From positions 1 to 5,442 of the forward strand of contig JAACEH010000144.1 in assembly GCA_011682595.1 (NCBI GenBank): a DNA stretch of 5,442 nucleotides, in the 5' to 3' direction. This stretch comes from Anaerolineaceae bacterium (GTDB lineage Bacteria > Planctomycetota > Phycisphaerae > FEN-1346 > JAACEH01). The notes beneath the pieces were generated by a model. The model worked only from the letters and a program-made list of their open reading frames with translations, was not told the origin of the DNA and searched no databases. Shown here piece after piece: positions 1-5,442 of the stretch; position 1 is the first letter of the stretch; every line of letters starts with the position of its first letter. A program made the translations under genes and the position numbers.

Positions 1-114
1 GAAGGCGGCTTCGGCATCCTGTTGTCGAAGAAGTTCATGGACGAGGTCCGCTACAACGAAACCGGCAACGAGGTCACCGTCGTCAAGCGCTTCGGCTCGG
101 CTTCTTCCAAATGA
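1..114 (+). CDS. C-terminal end of RsbW/SpoIIAB-like anti-sigma factor serine/threonine kinase (partial)
   Basis: Frame 1 is open from the left edge and ends with TGA at 112-114, giving the last 37 residues of a protein whose start lies outside the window. The segment opens with a Gly-rich GGFGILLSKKFMDEV stretch and continues through RYNE, ending in a VTVVKRF strand. This is the usual ending of the HATPase_c_2 (RsbW/SpoIIAB) family: the G2-type glycine loop, a helix with a conserved M-D-x-V, then two closing beta strands finishing in V-K-R. Such proteins are cytoplasmic kinases that bind a sigma factor or phosphorylate an anti-anti-sigma protein (STAS domain) in partner-switching pathways. 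The catalytic N-box and the D-x-G-x-G motif lie upstream and cannot be checked. The family call rests only on this short tail; a fused multidomain regulator ending in the same domain is also possible. DUF2330 gene follows after 75 bases on the same strand. Confidence 0.72.
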   Translation, partial: EGGFGILLSKKFMDEVRYNETGNEVTVVKRFGSASSK

Positions 115-161
115 ACCTTAGCCCCCCCCGGACAATGTGCCCGCGGCGGGGCCTGCCCCCT

Positions 162-181
162 GGAGGTTGATCAACCGGAGG
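162..181 (+). promoter_or_regulatory. Perfect 12-bp palindrome GGTTGATCAACC abutting the Shine-Dalgarno site of the DUF2330 gene
   Basis: Positions 165-176 read GGTTGATCAACC, a perfect dyad. It is flanked by two GGAGG pentamers, at 162-166 (overlapping the left arm) and at 177-181 (directly after the right arm). The second GGAGG lies 8 bases before the ATG at 190 and is the likely ribosome binding site, which supports that start codon. As RNA the dyad would give only a 4-bp stem with a GATC loop, so a DNA operator bound by a dimeric regulator is the more natural reading, but this is inference. The rest of the 115-189 gap contains a run of eight C (122-129) and a short GGGG/CCCC dyad (148-159) with no U-tract, so I see no convincing terminator or promoter there. 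Confidence 0.45.
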
Positions 182-189
182 ATTGTGCC

Positions 190-1473
190 ATGCGATGCGT
201 TACACGTTTGGCCCTCTGCGCCGCGGTCATTGTGTTGGCTGCATTGCCGGCGTGGGCCGGCGGGGGATACTTCGCCTCGGCCGAGTACACGCGCCGGGAG
301 GGCGCCCCGCAGCCGTCGAGCAGCGTCCAGCAGGCCTACCTGATGCACTTCGACGGCACCGAGACCCTGTGCCTGCAGAGCAACTACCGCGGACCGGAGG
401 TCGACTTCGCCTGGGTGGTGCCCGTGCCGTCGCGGCCCGAGGTCTCCAAGGGCAACCCGGCCATCCTGCAGGCCATGGAAGGTCTGAGCCGCCCCCTCCT
501 GGTGGCCGCCGAAGGCGGCAGCTTTTCGCTCGGCTGTCGGGGCAAGGCGGGCCGGGTCAAGAAGATCGACTTGGGCGTCACCATGCTGGAGTCCAGGCGG
601 ATCGGCGAAATGGAGCTGGCGGTCCTCAGTGCCCGCGACGGCGGCGGACTGCTGCAGTGGCTCAACGAGCGGAAGTTCCACCTGCCGCCCGGGGCCGAAC
701 CGCTGCTGCAGAGCTACAGCGAAAAGGGCTTCTACTTCGTCGCCCTGCGGTTTGCCGCCGATCAGCTTCTGCCCGACCCGGAGGATGAGAATGGCCGGGA
801 AGGTGTAGGCGGCGAGAAGGGTGAGGACGATGATGATGACGATGACGGCGAGAGGACCGGGCCGCTGCTGAAGCTGAGGTTCGCGACCGAACGGCCGTAT
901 TTTCCGCTGCTGATCTCCTCGGTCTCCGCGGCCCCGGAGTCGGAGATTCTGCTGCTGACGGTGACCGAACATCGCCAGAGGCCGGTCGGCTACGCTTTCA
1001 GGGAACTGCGCGAAATGAAGGCCGGGGCCAGGCGCCTCGGCAACCGCCCCGAGTTGCCCGAGACGCCGGTGCTGGAGTTGTTGAAGGAGATGGGCCGCAG
1101 CGGCAAACCGGGCTTCGCCGTCGAGGCGGCCCTGCCCACTTTCGTGGAGTTCGACGCCGACGGGCGGCCCGGCATGGCCCACCTGCTCGTCCATACCGGC
1201 CGCTCGCGCGTTCGCACGGTCTTCCTCACCCGCTTTCACGCGGTGCTGACGCCCGGGCAGATGACCCGCGACCTTTACTTCGCCGACACGGAGTCCGACC
1301 GCCGGCTGGACGCCACGATCAAGCTGAGCCGCCTGGGCGGCCCGCTCCTGACGATCACCGCCCTGGCGGCCCTGCCGCTGGGACTGTGCGGCCTGGGCCG
1401 TCGCCCCAGAACGCGCCGCCGAAGGAGAACGGCCCTGCTGATCGCCGTCCTGGCCCTGGTTGCCCTGGCCTAG
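190..1473 (+). CDS. Secreted/membrane-anchored DUF2330 family protein
   Basis: This 427-residue protein begins with a clear signal peptide: basic MRCVTR, a hydrophobic core at about residues 7-20, and an AWA cleavage site after A23. The mature protein starts GGGYF, close to the CGGFF-type start of many DUF2330 proteins. Further DUF2330 hallmarks are the DFAWVVPVPSRPEV block (72-85), QWLNERKFHLPPGAEPLL (156-173) with the following FYFVALRF (181-188), and the PLLKLRFATERPYFPLLISS strand region. Cys61 and Cys116 could form a disulfide in the exported domain. An acidic linker (about 196-223) contains seven consecutive Asp (213-219). The C-terminus has a hydrophobic segment (about 385-403), an Arg cluster (404-413) and a second hydrophobic stretch to the last residue, suggesting membrane anchoring. 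The family has no established biochemical function. The ATG at 190 is supported by GGAGG at 177-181 and by the signal peptide. An upstream RsbW-like gene is co-directional; the next gene is convergent, 27 bases away. Confidence 0.9.
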   Translation: MRCVTRLALCAAVIVLAALPAWAGGGYFASAEYTRREGAPQPSSSVQQAYLMHFDGTETLCLQSNYRGPEVDFAWVVPVPSRPEVSKGNPAILQAMEGLSRPLLVAAEGGSFSLGCRGKAGRVKKIDLGVTMLESRRIGEMELAVLSARDGGGLLQWLNERKFHLPPGAEPLLQSYSEKGFYFVALRFAADQLLPDPEDENGREGVGGEKGEDDDDDDDGERTGPLLKLRFATERPYFPLLISSVSAAPESEILLLTVTEHRQRPVGYAFRELREMKAGARRLGNRPELPETPVLELLKEMGRSGKPGFAVEAALPTFVEFDADGRPGMAHLLVHTGRSRVRTVFLTRFHAVLTPGQMTRDLYFADTESDRRLDATIKLSRLGGPLLTITALAALPLGLCGLGRRPRTRRRRRTALLIAVLALVALA

Positions 1474-1500
1474 TGCAGCCGTTGTTGGGTGCCGTGTGTC

Positions 1501-2556
1501 TTAGCACCATCCGGCGTCGTAACCCGCCTGGTAGATGGCGATGATGTTCTCGGGCGGGGTGACGGCCTGGATGTTGTGGCAGGGGGCCAGAATGTAGCCG
1601 CCGCCGGAACCCAGGATGCGCAGGTTGTCCAGCACCTCCTGCTCGACCTCGGCGACGGTGCCGAAGGGGACCGTCTGCTGGTTATCCATTCCGCCGTGAA
1701 ATACCAGCTTGTCGCCGAAGTCGCGCTTCAGCCCTTCGCGCTCCATGCCCGGGCAGCGCCACTGGATGGGGTTCAGAACCTCGACGCCCAGGTCGATCAG
1801 GTCCGCAATCACCTCGCGGATCGCGCCGTCGGAGTGGGTGAAAACGTGCGAGCCGTGCTCCTTGGTCAGCTCCATCATGCCTTTCATCCGCGGAAAGAGG
1901 AAGGTGCGCATCTGCTCGGGCGACATGAGCAGCCCCGTCTGGCTGCCCAGGTCCTCGGCGACGTAGGTGATGTCCACGCGGCCGGGGATGGCCTGGAAGA
2001 TCCGCAGGGTGTCCTGGCGGGCCAGGTCGAACAGCTTGTCCAGGCAATGGTGGACCATCTCGGGCTCCAGGACCAGGTCCATGAAGGCCCGCTCCAGTCC
2101 GCGCAGGGCGCAGTACCGCAGAAACGGTTCGCTCCCGCCGCCGCGAACGGGGCGGTCTTCGTGACCGCGAACCGCCGCGGGGATGTGGCTGTAGTCCCAC
2201 CAGTCGGGGCTGGGCCAGGTGTAGCCGGCTTCGATCTCGCTGACCGACTCGCATCTGGCCAGCGGGTGGTGACAGATCTCGCGGTAGACGCCCGAGTCGT
2301 AATCGACCTCGCGGTAGCGCACGCCGAAAACGCCCGCGTCGTCGGCGAACTTCGGGCCGACATAGTTGCCGGCCACCGTCAGCGGGCGGTCGACGTGCAG
2401 GCGCTCCATGGCCTGCTCCTCCGTGCAGCCCAGGTGCTTGCACAGTTTCTCGGTCGCCTCGGCCGTGCCCCAGTAATCCATCGGCACGCGGTCCGGCGTC
2501 TTGCGCTGGAGCACCGCCATCCACCGCTCGCGGGGGGTCATGGTTTCCTTTGGCAT
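1501..2556 (-). CDS. Uroporphyrinogen decarboxylase (UroD/MtaA) superfamily protein, probable corrinoid-related methyltransferase-like
   Basis: This 351-residue protein has the features of the UroD superfamily TIM barrel: an N-terminal TPRERWMAVLQRKTPDRVP motif (residues 7-25), DITYVAEDLGSQTGLLMSPE in the middle (195-214), the FTHSDGAI strand-loop (239-246), LNPIQW (261-266), FHGGMDNQ (287-293) and the C-terminal GGGYILAPCHNIQAVTPPEN (318-337). The HemE RPVWxMRQAGR signature is absent, so haem synthesis is unlikely; proteins of this type resemble cobamide-dependent methyltransferases. In MtaA/MtbA zinc is bound by H-x-C...C. Here the corresponding residues look like His241-Ser-Asp243 and Cys326, so the middle ligand is Asp. 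No corrinoid protein gene is nearby, so the substrate is unknown. ATG at 2556 was chosen because AGGGGA lies 8 bases upstream (2570-2565) and the family similarity begins here; the ATG at 2541 (residue 6) is an alternative. The frame stays open upstream to 3024, but that part lies over the kinase gene and is not family-like. Confidence 0.92.
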   Translation of the reverse strand: MPKETMTPRERWMAVLQRKTPDRVPMDYWGTAEATEKLCKHLGCTEEQAMERLHVDRPLTVAGNYVGPKFADDAGVFGVRYREVDYDSGVYREICHHPLARCESVSEIEAGYTWPSPDWWDYSHIPAAVRGHEDRPVRGGGSEPFLRYCALRGLERAFMDLVLEPEMVHHCLDKLFDLARQDTLRIFQAIPGRVDITYVAEDLGSQTGLLMSPEQMRTFLFPRMKGMMELTKEHGSHVFTHSDGAIREVIADLIDLGVEVLNPIQWRCPGMEREGLKRDFGDKLVFHGGMDNQQTVPFGTVAEVEQEVLDNLRILGSGGGYILAPCHNIQAVTPPENIIAIYQAGYDAGWC

Positions 2557-2611
2557 TGTCGGTTTCCCCTGTTGTCCTGTCGTCCCGATCAGACTACACG
2601 ACTCGGGGGTG

Positions 2612-2641
2612 AGTATAAGCCAGGCCGATGGGAGATCGCAA
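2612..2641 (-). promoter_or_regulatory. Putative sigma70-like promoter for the UroD-family gene
   Basis: Read on the minus strand, TTGCGA (2641-2636) is followed after 18 bases by TATACT (2617-2612). The -10 hexamer matches the TATAAT consensus at five of six positions and the -35 matches TTGACA at four of six. Initiation would fall near 2605, leaving a leader of about 50 bases to the ATG at 2556 that includes the AGGGGA ribosome binding site. It is a rare AT-rich island in the 142-base gap between the kinase gene and this gene, which favours a real element. The -35 overlaps a TTTTCTTT tract that could also belong to a terminator of the kinase operon, although no good stem precedes it. The prediction is from motif only; readthrough from the kinase operon is possible as well. 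Confidence 0.4.
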
Positions 2642-2698
2642 AGAAAATCTGCCGGGGGCCCCAGAGTGCCGACGAGCCGCGGGAACGGCCGGGGAGTT

Positions 2699-4216
2699 TC
2701 AGGCGGTTTCCATGAGGCCGGGGCCGCCGCTGCGGGGAAGGGCGGTGTGGGAGGCGGGGTGGGCGTGGGAGGCGGTCGGGACGGTGAAGGCGAAGGCCGA
2801 ACCCTGGCCGGGCCGGGACTCGACGCGGATTTGTCCGCCCCAGCTTTCGACCAGTCGCTTGGCCGTCGGCAGGCCCAGCCCCAGGCCGCCGACGTTGCCG
2901 GTGAACCATTCCTCGACCTGCAGGAAATCGCTGAAGATGTCCGCCTGGTGCTTGGCCTGGATGCCCGGCCCGAAGTCGCGGACGGTGATCTCGACCATGT
3001 CGCCGGCCACTTCCTGGGCTGCAACTTCGACGCGGGCCCGCTCGGCGGTGGAGAACTTCACGGCGTTGTCCATCAGGTTGTCCAGCACCAGGGCAAGTTG
3101 CTCGACGTCGACGTGCACTTGCGGCAACTGGTCGGGCAACTCGATCTGGAACTCGACCTGCTGGTCGCCGTGGCGCGACTCGATGCGCGACGTGCTCCGC
3201 TGGATCACCTCGGACAGGGTCACCAGGACCGCGTCGTGCCGCAATTCATCGGCCGACAGTCCGGCGTATTGCAGGAGCTTCTCGATCAGCACCTTCAGGT
3301 CCTGCACGCGCGACTCGACCAGGTGGAACGCCTCGCTGAGCTGCTCGTCCATCGGCCCGTACTTTCCGGCGGCAATCAGGCTCAGGTATCCGCTGACGAT
3401 GGTCAGCGGGGTCTTGAGTTTGTGGCTGACCAGGGAGAGGAAATCGCGTTGCAGTTTTTCCTTTCGCTTTTCGCGGGTCACGTCGCGGAAGACGAAGGCC
3501 AGGTTGGCCAGGTCGCCGGACGGGCCGGTGATTCTGGTCCAGCGGCCCGACAGGTAGACGCCCGGGCTGACGTTTTCCTGCTCCAGGTCGACGGTGACGG
3601 TCCGCTGGTCGGTCGACCTCAGGGCCTCGGCGTCGGGGCTGAAGGTGAAGCCCTCGAAGAGCGAGAAGACCACCTGGCCGACACAGTTGACGTCGGTCTT
3701 GCCCAGGAGGAGTTGGGCCTGGCGGCTGACCAGCGAGGTCACGTAGTTGCCGTCGGTGATGATGATGCCGTGGCTGAGGTCCTCGATGACGGCGTCGAAC
3801 TTCTGCCGCTCGGCGATCATTGAGCGATAGTACTTGATCCGCAGCAGGTTCTTTACGCGGGCCAGCAGTTCGATCTTGTCGAAGGGTTTGCTGACGAAGT
3901 CGTCGGCCCCGCACTCCAGGCCGCGGATACGGTCCTCGCTGTCCTTGAGGGCGGTAATCATGACCACGGGAATGACGCTGGTGGCCTCGTCGGCCCTGAG
4001 TCGCCGGCAGACCTCGTAGCCGTCGAGCTTGGGCATCATGACATCCAGCAGCACCAGGTCGGGGTTGGTGTCGCGGATTTTCTCCAGGGCCTCTTCGCCG
4101 TCGTAAGCCATCTCGGTCGCATACCCGGCGGCCCGCAGGTTGACCTCCAGCAGGCGAACGTTGGCCTGGTTGTCGTCAACGATCAGCACTTTGCCGGCTT
4201 CGCCAATGTGTGACAT
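2699..4216 (-). CDS. Hybrid response regulator/sensor histidine kinase (REC-PAS-HisKA-HATPase_c)
   Basis: This 505-residue cytoplasmic protein has no transmembrane segment. Residues 9-126 form a receiver domain with acid pocket Asp14/Asp15, phosphoacceptor Asp58 in LLDVMMPKLDGYEV, Thr88 and Lys110 (SKPFD). A weakly conserved PAS-like region spans about 135-248 and ends in a PAC-type FVFRDVTREKRKEK, followed by the dimerisation/H-box helix with His265 in SLVSHKLKTPLT. The ATPase domain shows the N-box LDNLMDNAVKFS (Asn380, Asn384), the G1 box DFGPGI (414-419) and the G2 box GGLGLGLP (443-450). All catalytic motifs are intact, except that Lys266 replaces the usual acidic residue after the phospho-His. 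The last 25 residues are a Pro/His/Ser-rich tail with a 6-residue repeat (ASH at 482 and 488) matching an 11-bp direct repeat at 2747-2757 and 2765-2775. The ATG at 4216 lies 3 bases after the stop of the upstream kinase gene, with GGAGG at 4231-4227, implying translational coupling. Likely role: accept phosphate at Asp58 and modulate or relay it through the C-terminal kinase. No output domain is present. Confidence 0.95.
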   Translation of the reverse strand: MSHIGEAGKVLIVDDNQANVRLLEVNLRAAGYATEMAYDGEEALEKIRDTNPDLVLLDVMMPKLDGYEVCRRLRADEATSVIPVVMITALKDSEDRIRGLECGADDFVSKPFDKIELLARVKNLLRIKYYRSMIAERQKFDAVIEDLSHGIIITDGNYVTSLVSRQAQLLLGKTDVNCVGQVVFSLFEGFTFSPDAEALRSTDQRTVTVDLEQENVSPGVYLSGRWTRITGPSGDLANLAFVFRDVTREKRKEKLQRDFLSLVSHKLKTPLTIVSGYLSLIAAGKYGPMDEQLSEAFHLVESRVQDLKVLIEKLLQYAGLSADELRHDAVLVTLSEVIQRSTSRIESRHGDQQVEFQIELPDQLPQVHVDVEQLALVLDNLMDNAVKFSTAERARVEVAAQEVAGDMVEITVRDFGPGIQAKHQADIFSDFLQVEEWFTGNVGGLGLGLPTAKRLVESWGGQIRVESRPGQGSAFAFTVPTASHAHPASHTALPRSGGPGLMETA

Positions 4217-4219
4217 GTC

Positions 4220-5442
4220 CTACTGCCCTCCGCTGGACTCCTGCTCCTGGTCGGTCGTCAGGTCGCCGGCCTCCAGGTCGGCCGGCAACTCGTGCGGGAT
4301 GGTGAAGATGAAGGTGGCGCCCTGGTCGACCTGGCTTTCGACGGTGATTGTGCCGCCGTGCAGCTCGACGAATTTCCGCGTCAGGGCCAGGCCCAGCCCG
4401 GTGCCGCCGTACTCGCGGCTCAGGCGGCTGTCGACCTGGCGGAACTCCTCGAAGATCACTTCCTGCGATTCCGGCGGGATGCCCACCCCGGTGTCGATCA
4501 CGCGGAAGAGGGTGTCCTGGTCGCGCCACGTGGCCTCGGCCCGGATCGAGCCGCCGCGAGGAGTGAACTTCACCGCGTTGGAGAGCAGGTTGTAAAGAAT
4601 CTGCAACAGCTTCAGGCGGTCGGCCTGCAGAATGATGCCCAGGGGCTCCTCGCGGAAGGCCAGCGACAGGCCCTTGCGGACGGCCATGCCCTGGATGATG
4701 GTCTGCACCTCGTCGAAAACGGACGACAGTTCTACTTCCGTCGGGGCCAGCACCATGCGTCCGGCCTCGACCTTGGAGAGGTCCAGGATGTCGTTGATCA
4801 GGTTCAGCAGTTGGCGGCCCGATTCGAGAATGTCGCTGACAAACTGTTTCTGATCGGCATTCAGCGGGCCGGCCAGTTCCTCGCGCAAGACGTCGGCGAA
4901 ACCGATGACGGCGTTCAGCGGGGTGCGCAGTTCGTGGCTCATGCTGGCCAGGAACTCGCCCTTGAGATGGTTGGCCCGCTCGAGCTGAAGGTTGGCGTTC
5001 TGCAGCTCCTGGGTTTTCGAGGTCACCAGGGACTCGAGGTTCTCGGTGTACTCGACGATCCTGGCCTCCAGGGCCTTGCGCTGGGCGATGTCCCGGGAGA
5101 TGGTCGTGTAACCGACCGGCATTCCGGCGTCGTCGTAGCGCAGCGTCTGGACGAAGCGGACCGGGAACCTCTGGCCGCCCTTGCGAAGCTGGTCGCTCTC
5201 GCCGCTGTAGATGCCTTCGCGCCGCACGTAGCGGAGAATCTCGCGCGACCTCTCGGCCCGGTCGGAATCCCGGGGAATCAGAATCTGGACCGGAGCCCCG
5301 ATGATCTCCTCCGGCTCGTAGCCGTAAATCCGACGGGCGCCCTCGTTGTACGACAGAATCGTGCCCTGCAGGTCCGTGGCGATGATGCTGTACTCGGTCG
5401 ATGAGTCCAGCACGCTGTTCAGGAAGTCGGTGGTCTGCTGCA
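4220..5442 (-). CDS. PAS-domain sensor histidine kinase, 5' end beyond window
   Basis: The frame is open to the right edge and ends with TAG at 4222-4220. A GTG at 5413 could be read as a start, but no Shine-Dalgarno precedes it, and the nine upstream codons (QQTTDFLNS) read naturally into VLDSSTEYSIIATDLQG, the standard opening of a PAS domain. I therefore treat the gene as truncated, with more sensor sequence outside. Numbering from that GTG: PAS/PAC at about 1-113 (SYNEGARRIYGYEPEEIIG, then GYTTISRDIAQRK), a coiled-coil linker at about 114-150, the H-box ASMSHELRTPLNAVIGF with His160, N-box ILYNLLSNAVKF (Asn275, Asn279), G1 DTGVGI (307-312), F-box FEEFRQVD (321-328) and G2 GGTGLGLAL (336-344). 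The C-terminal 20-odd residues are acidic and Gln-rich. No transmembrane segment is visible, suggesting cytoplasmic sensing. The kinase is expected to autophosphorylate His160 and pass phosphate to a receiver; the nearest candidate is Asp58 of the protein encoded immediately downstream. Confidence 0.95.
   Translation of the reverse strand, partial: QQTTDFLNSVLDSSTEYSIIATDLQGTILSYNEGARRIYGYEPEEIIGAPVQILIPRDSDRAERSREILRYVRREGIYSGESDQLRKGGQRFPVRFVQTLRYDDAGMPVGYTTISRDIAQRKALEARIVEYTENLESLVTSKTQELQNANLQLERANHLKGEFLASMSHELRTPLNAVIGFADVLREELAGPLNADQKQFVSDILESGRQLLNLINDILDLSKVEAGRMVLAPTEVELSSVFDEVQTIIQGMAVRKGLSLAFREEPLGIILQADRLKLLQILYNLLSNAVKFTPRGGSIRAEATWRDQDTLFRVIDTGVGIPPESQEVIFEEFRQVDSRLSREYGGTGLGLALTRKFVELHGGTITVESQVDQGATFIFTIPHELPADLEAGDLTTDQEQESSGGQ
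4227..4231 (-). promoter_or_regulatory. Shine-Dalgarno of the hybrid kinase, inside the end of the upstream kinase gene
   Basis: On the minus strand GGAGG (4231-4227) precedes the ATG at 4216 by 10 bases and lies within the last codons of the upstream kinase, just before its TAG. Ribosomes finishing the first gene would therefore sit on the start site of the second. This supports both the chosen start and translational coupling of the pair. Confidence 0.6.

Noticed and set aside
148..159. GGGG/CCCC dyad before the DUF2330 gene as a terminator of the upstream gene
   Set aside because: Only a 4-bp stem and no T-tract follows.
118..1239. Long minus-strand open frame opposite the DUF2330 gene, including a hydrophobic stretch
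   Set aside because: The hydrophobic run (VIVIIIV) is only the complement of the poly-Asp codons; the plus strand has a signal peptide and DUF2330 motifs.
2640..2666. Possible intrinsic terminator for the kinase operon: GC-rich stretch followed on the minus strand by TTTTCTTT
   Set aside because: The GC-rich stretch contains GGGGCCCC but no stem with a workable loop next to the T-tract, and the tract overlaps the better-supported -35 region.
1489..2715. Long plus-strand open frame opposite the UroD-like gene
   Set aside because: Composition is that of a high-GC antisense shadow (Ala/Val/Gly/Asp/Gln/His-rich), with no recognisable domain, and the opposite strand encodes a clear family member.
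2557..3024. Minus-strand frame upstream of the UroD-like start, open to 3024, which would give a 507-residue protein
   Set aside because: The extra 156 residues overlap the 3' part of the hybrid kinase in another frame, are rich in Arg/Ser/Pro and have no family similarity. The UroD family begins at the ATG at 2556, which has its own ribosome binding site and upstream promoter-like motif.
2501..3823. Long plus-strand open frame opposite the hybrid kinase
   Set aside because: Antisense shadow of a well-supported kinase; no domain, no sensible start context.
4292..5404. Long plus-strand open frame opposite the PAS-histidine kinase
   Set aside because: Same antisense shadow pattern as the other plus-strand frames; all kinase motifs lie on the minus strand.
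5411..5413. GTG as the start of the right-hand kinase
   Set aside because: No Shine-Dalgarno upstream, and the preceding codons continue the PAS N-terminal helix to the window edge; the true start is outside.

Overview
The window is a gene-dense, high-GC bacterial segment with one gene end, three complete genes and one gene cut by the right edge. No RNA genes, mobile elements, CRISPR arrays or integration sites are visible. The combination of a secreted DUF2330 protein, a UroD-like protein that lacks the HemE N-terminal signature, an RsbW-type ATPase and soluble multidomain histidine kinases, together with high GC, fits a Planctomycetota-type genome. Other high-GC, regulator-rich phyla such as Myxococcota cannot be excluded. 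The taxonomic call is inference; no phylogenetic marker is present.

Left part, plus strand (1-1473): the C-terminal end of an RsbW/SpoIIAB-like anti-sigma-factor serine kinase (1-114) is followed after 75 bases by a secreted DUF2330 protein (190-1473). The short gap holds a C8 run, a perfect 12-bp palindrome and a good Shine-Dalgarno site. The DUF2330 protein has a signal peptide, an acidic poly-Asp linker and a two-segment hydrophobic C-terminus split by an arginine cluster.

Right part, minus strand (1501-5442): a PAS-histidine kinase that enters from the right edge (4220-5442) is followed 3 bases later by a REC-PAS-histidine kinase (2699-4216), almost certainly co-transcribed. After 142 bases comes a UroD-family protein (1501-2556), which has its own plausible sigma70-like promoter and converges on the DUF2330 gene with only 27 bases between the stops.

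How the genes may work together: the two kinases look like one cytoplasmic phosphorelay module. The first has a canonical H-box and could phosphorylate the receiver domain of the second, whose own H-box carries a Lys where the conserved acidic residue normally follows the phospho-His. Neither visible product has a DNA-binding output domain, so the final target lies elsewhere. The UroD-like and DUF2330 proteins have no evident functional link to the kinases. No clearly new multi-gene system is seen. The most notable points are the altered H-box, the coupled kinase pair, the HxD variant of the metal motif in the UroD-like protein, the C-terminal architecture of the DUF2330 protein, and the palindrome at its ribosome binding site.
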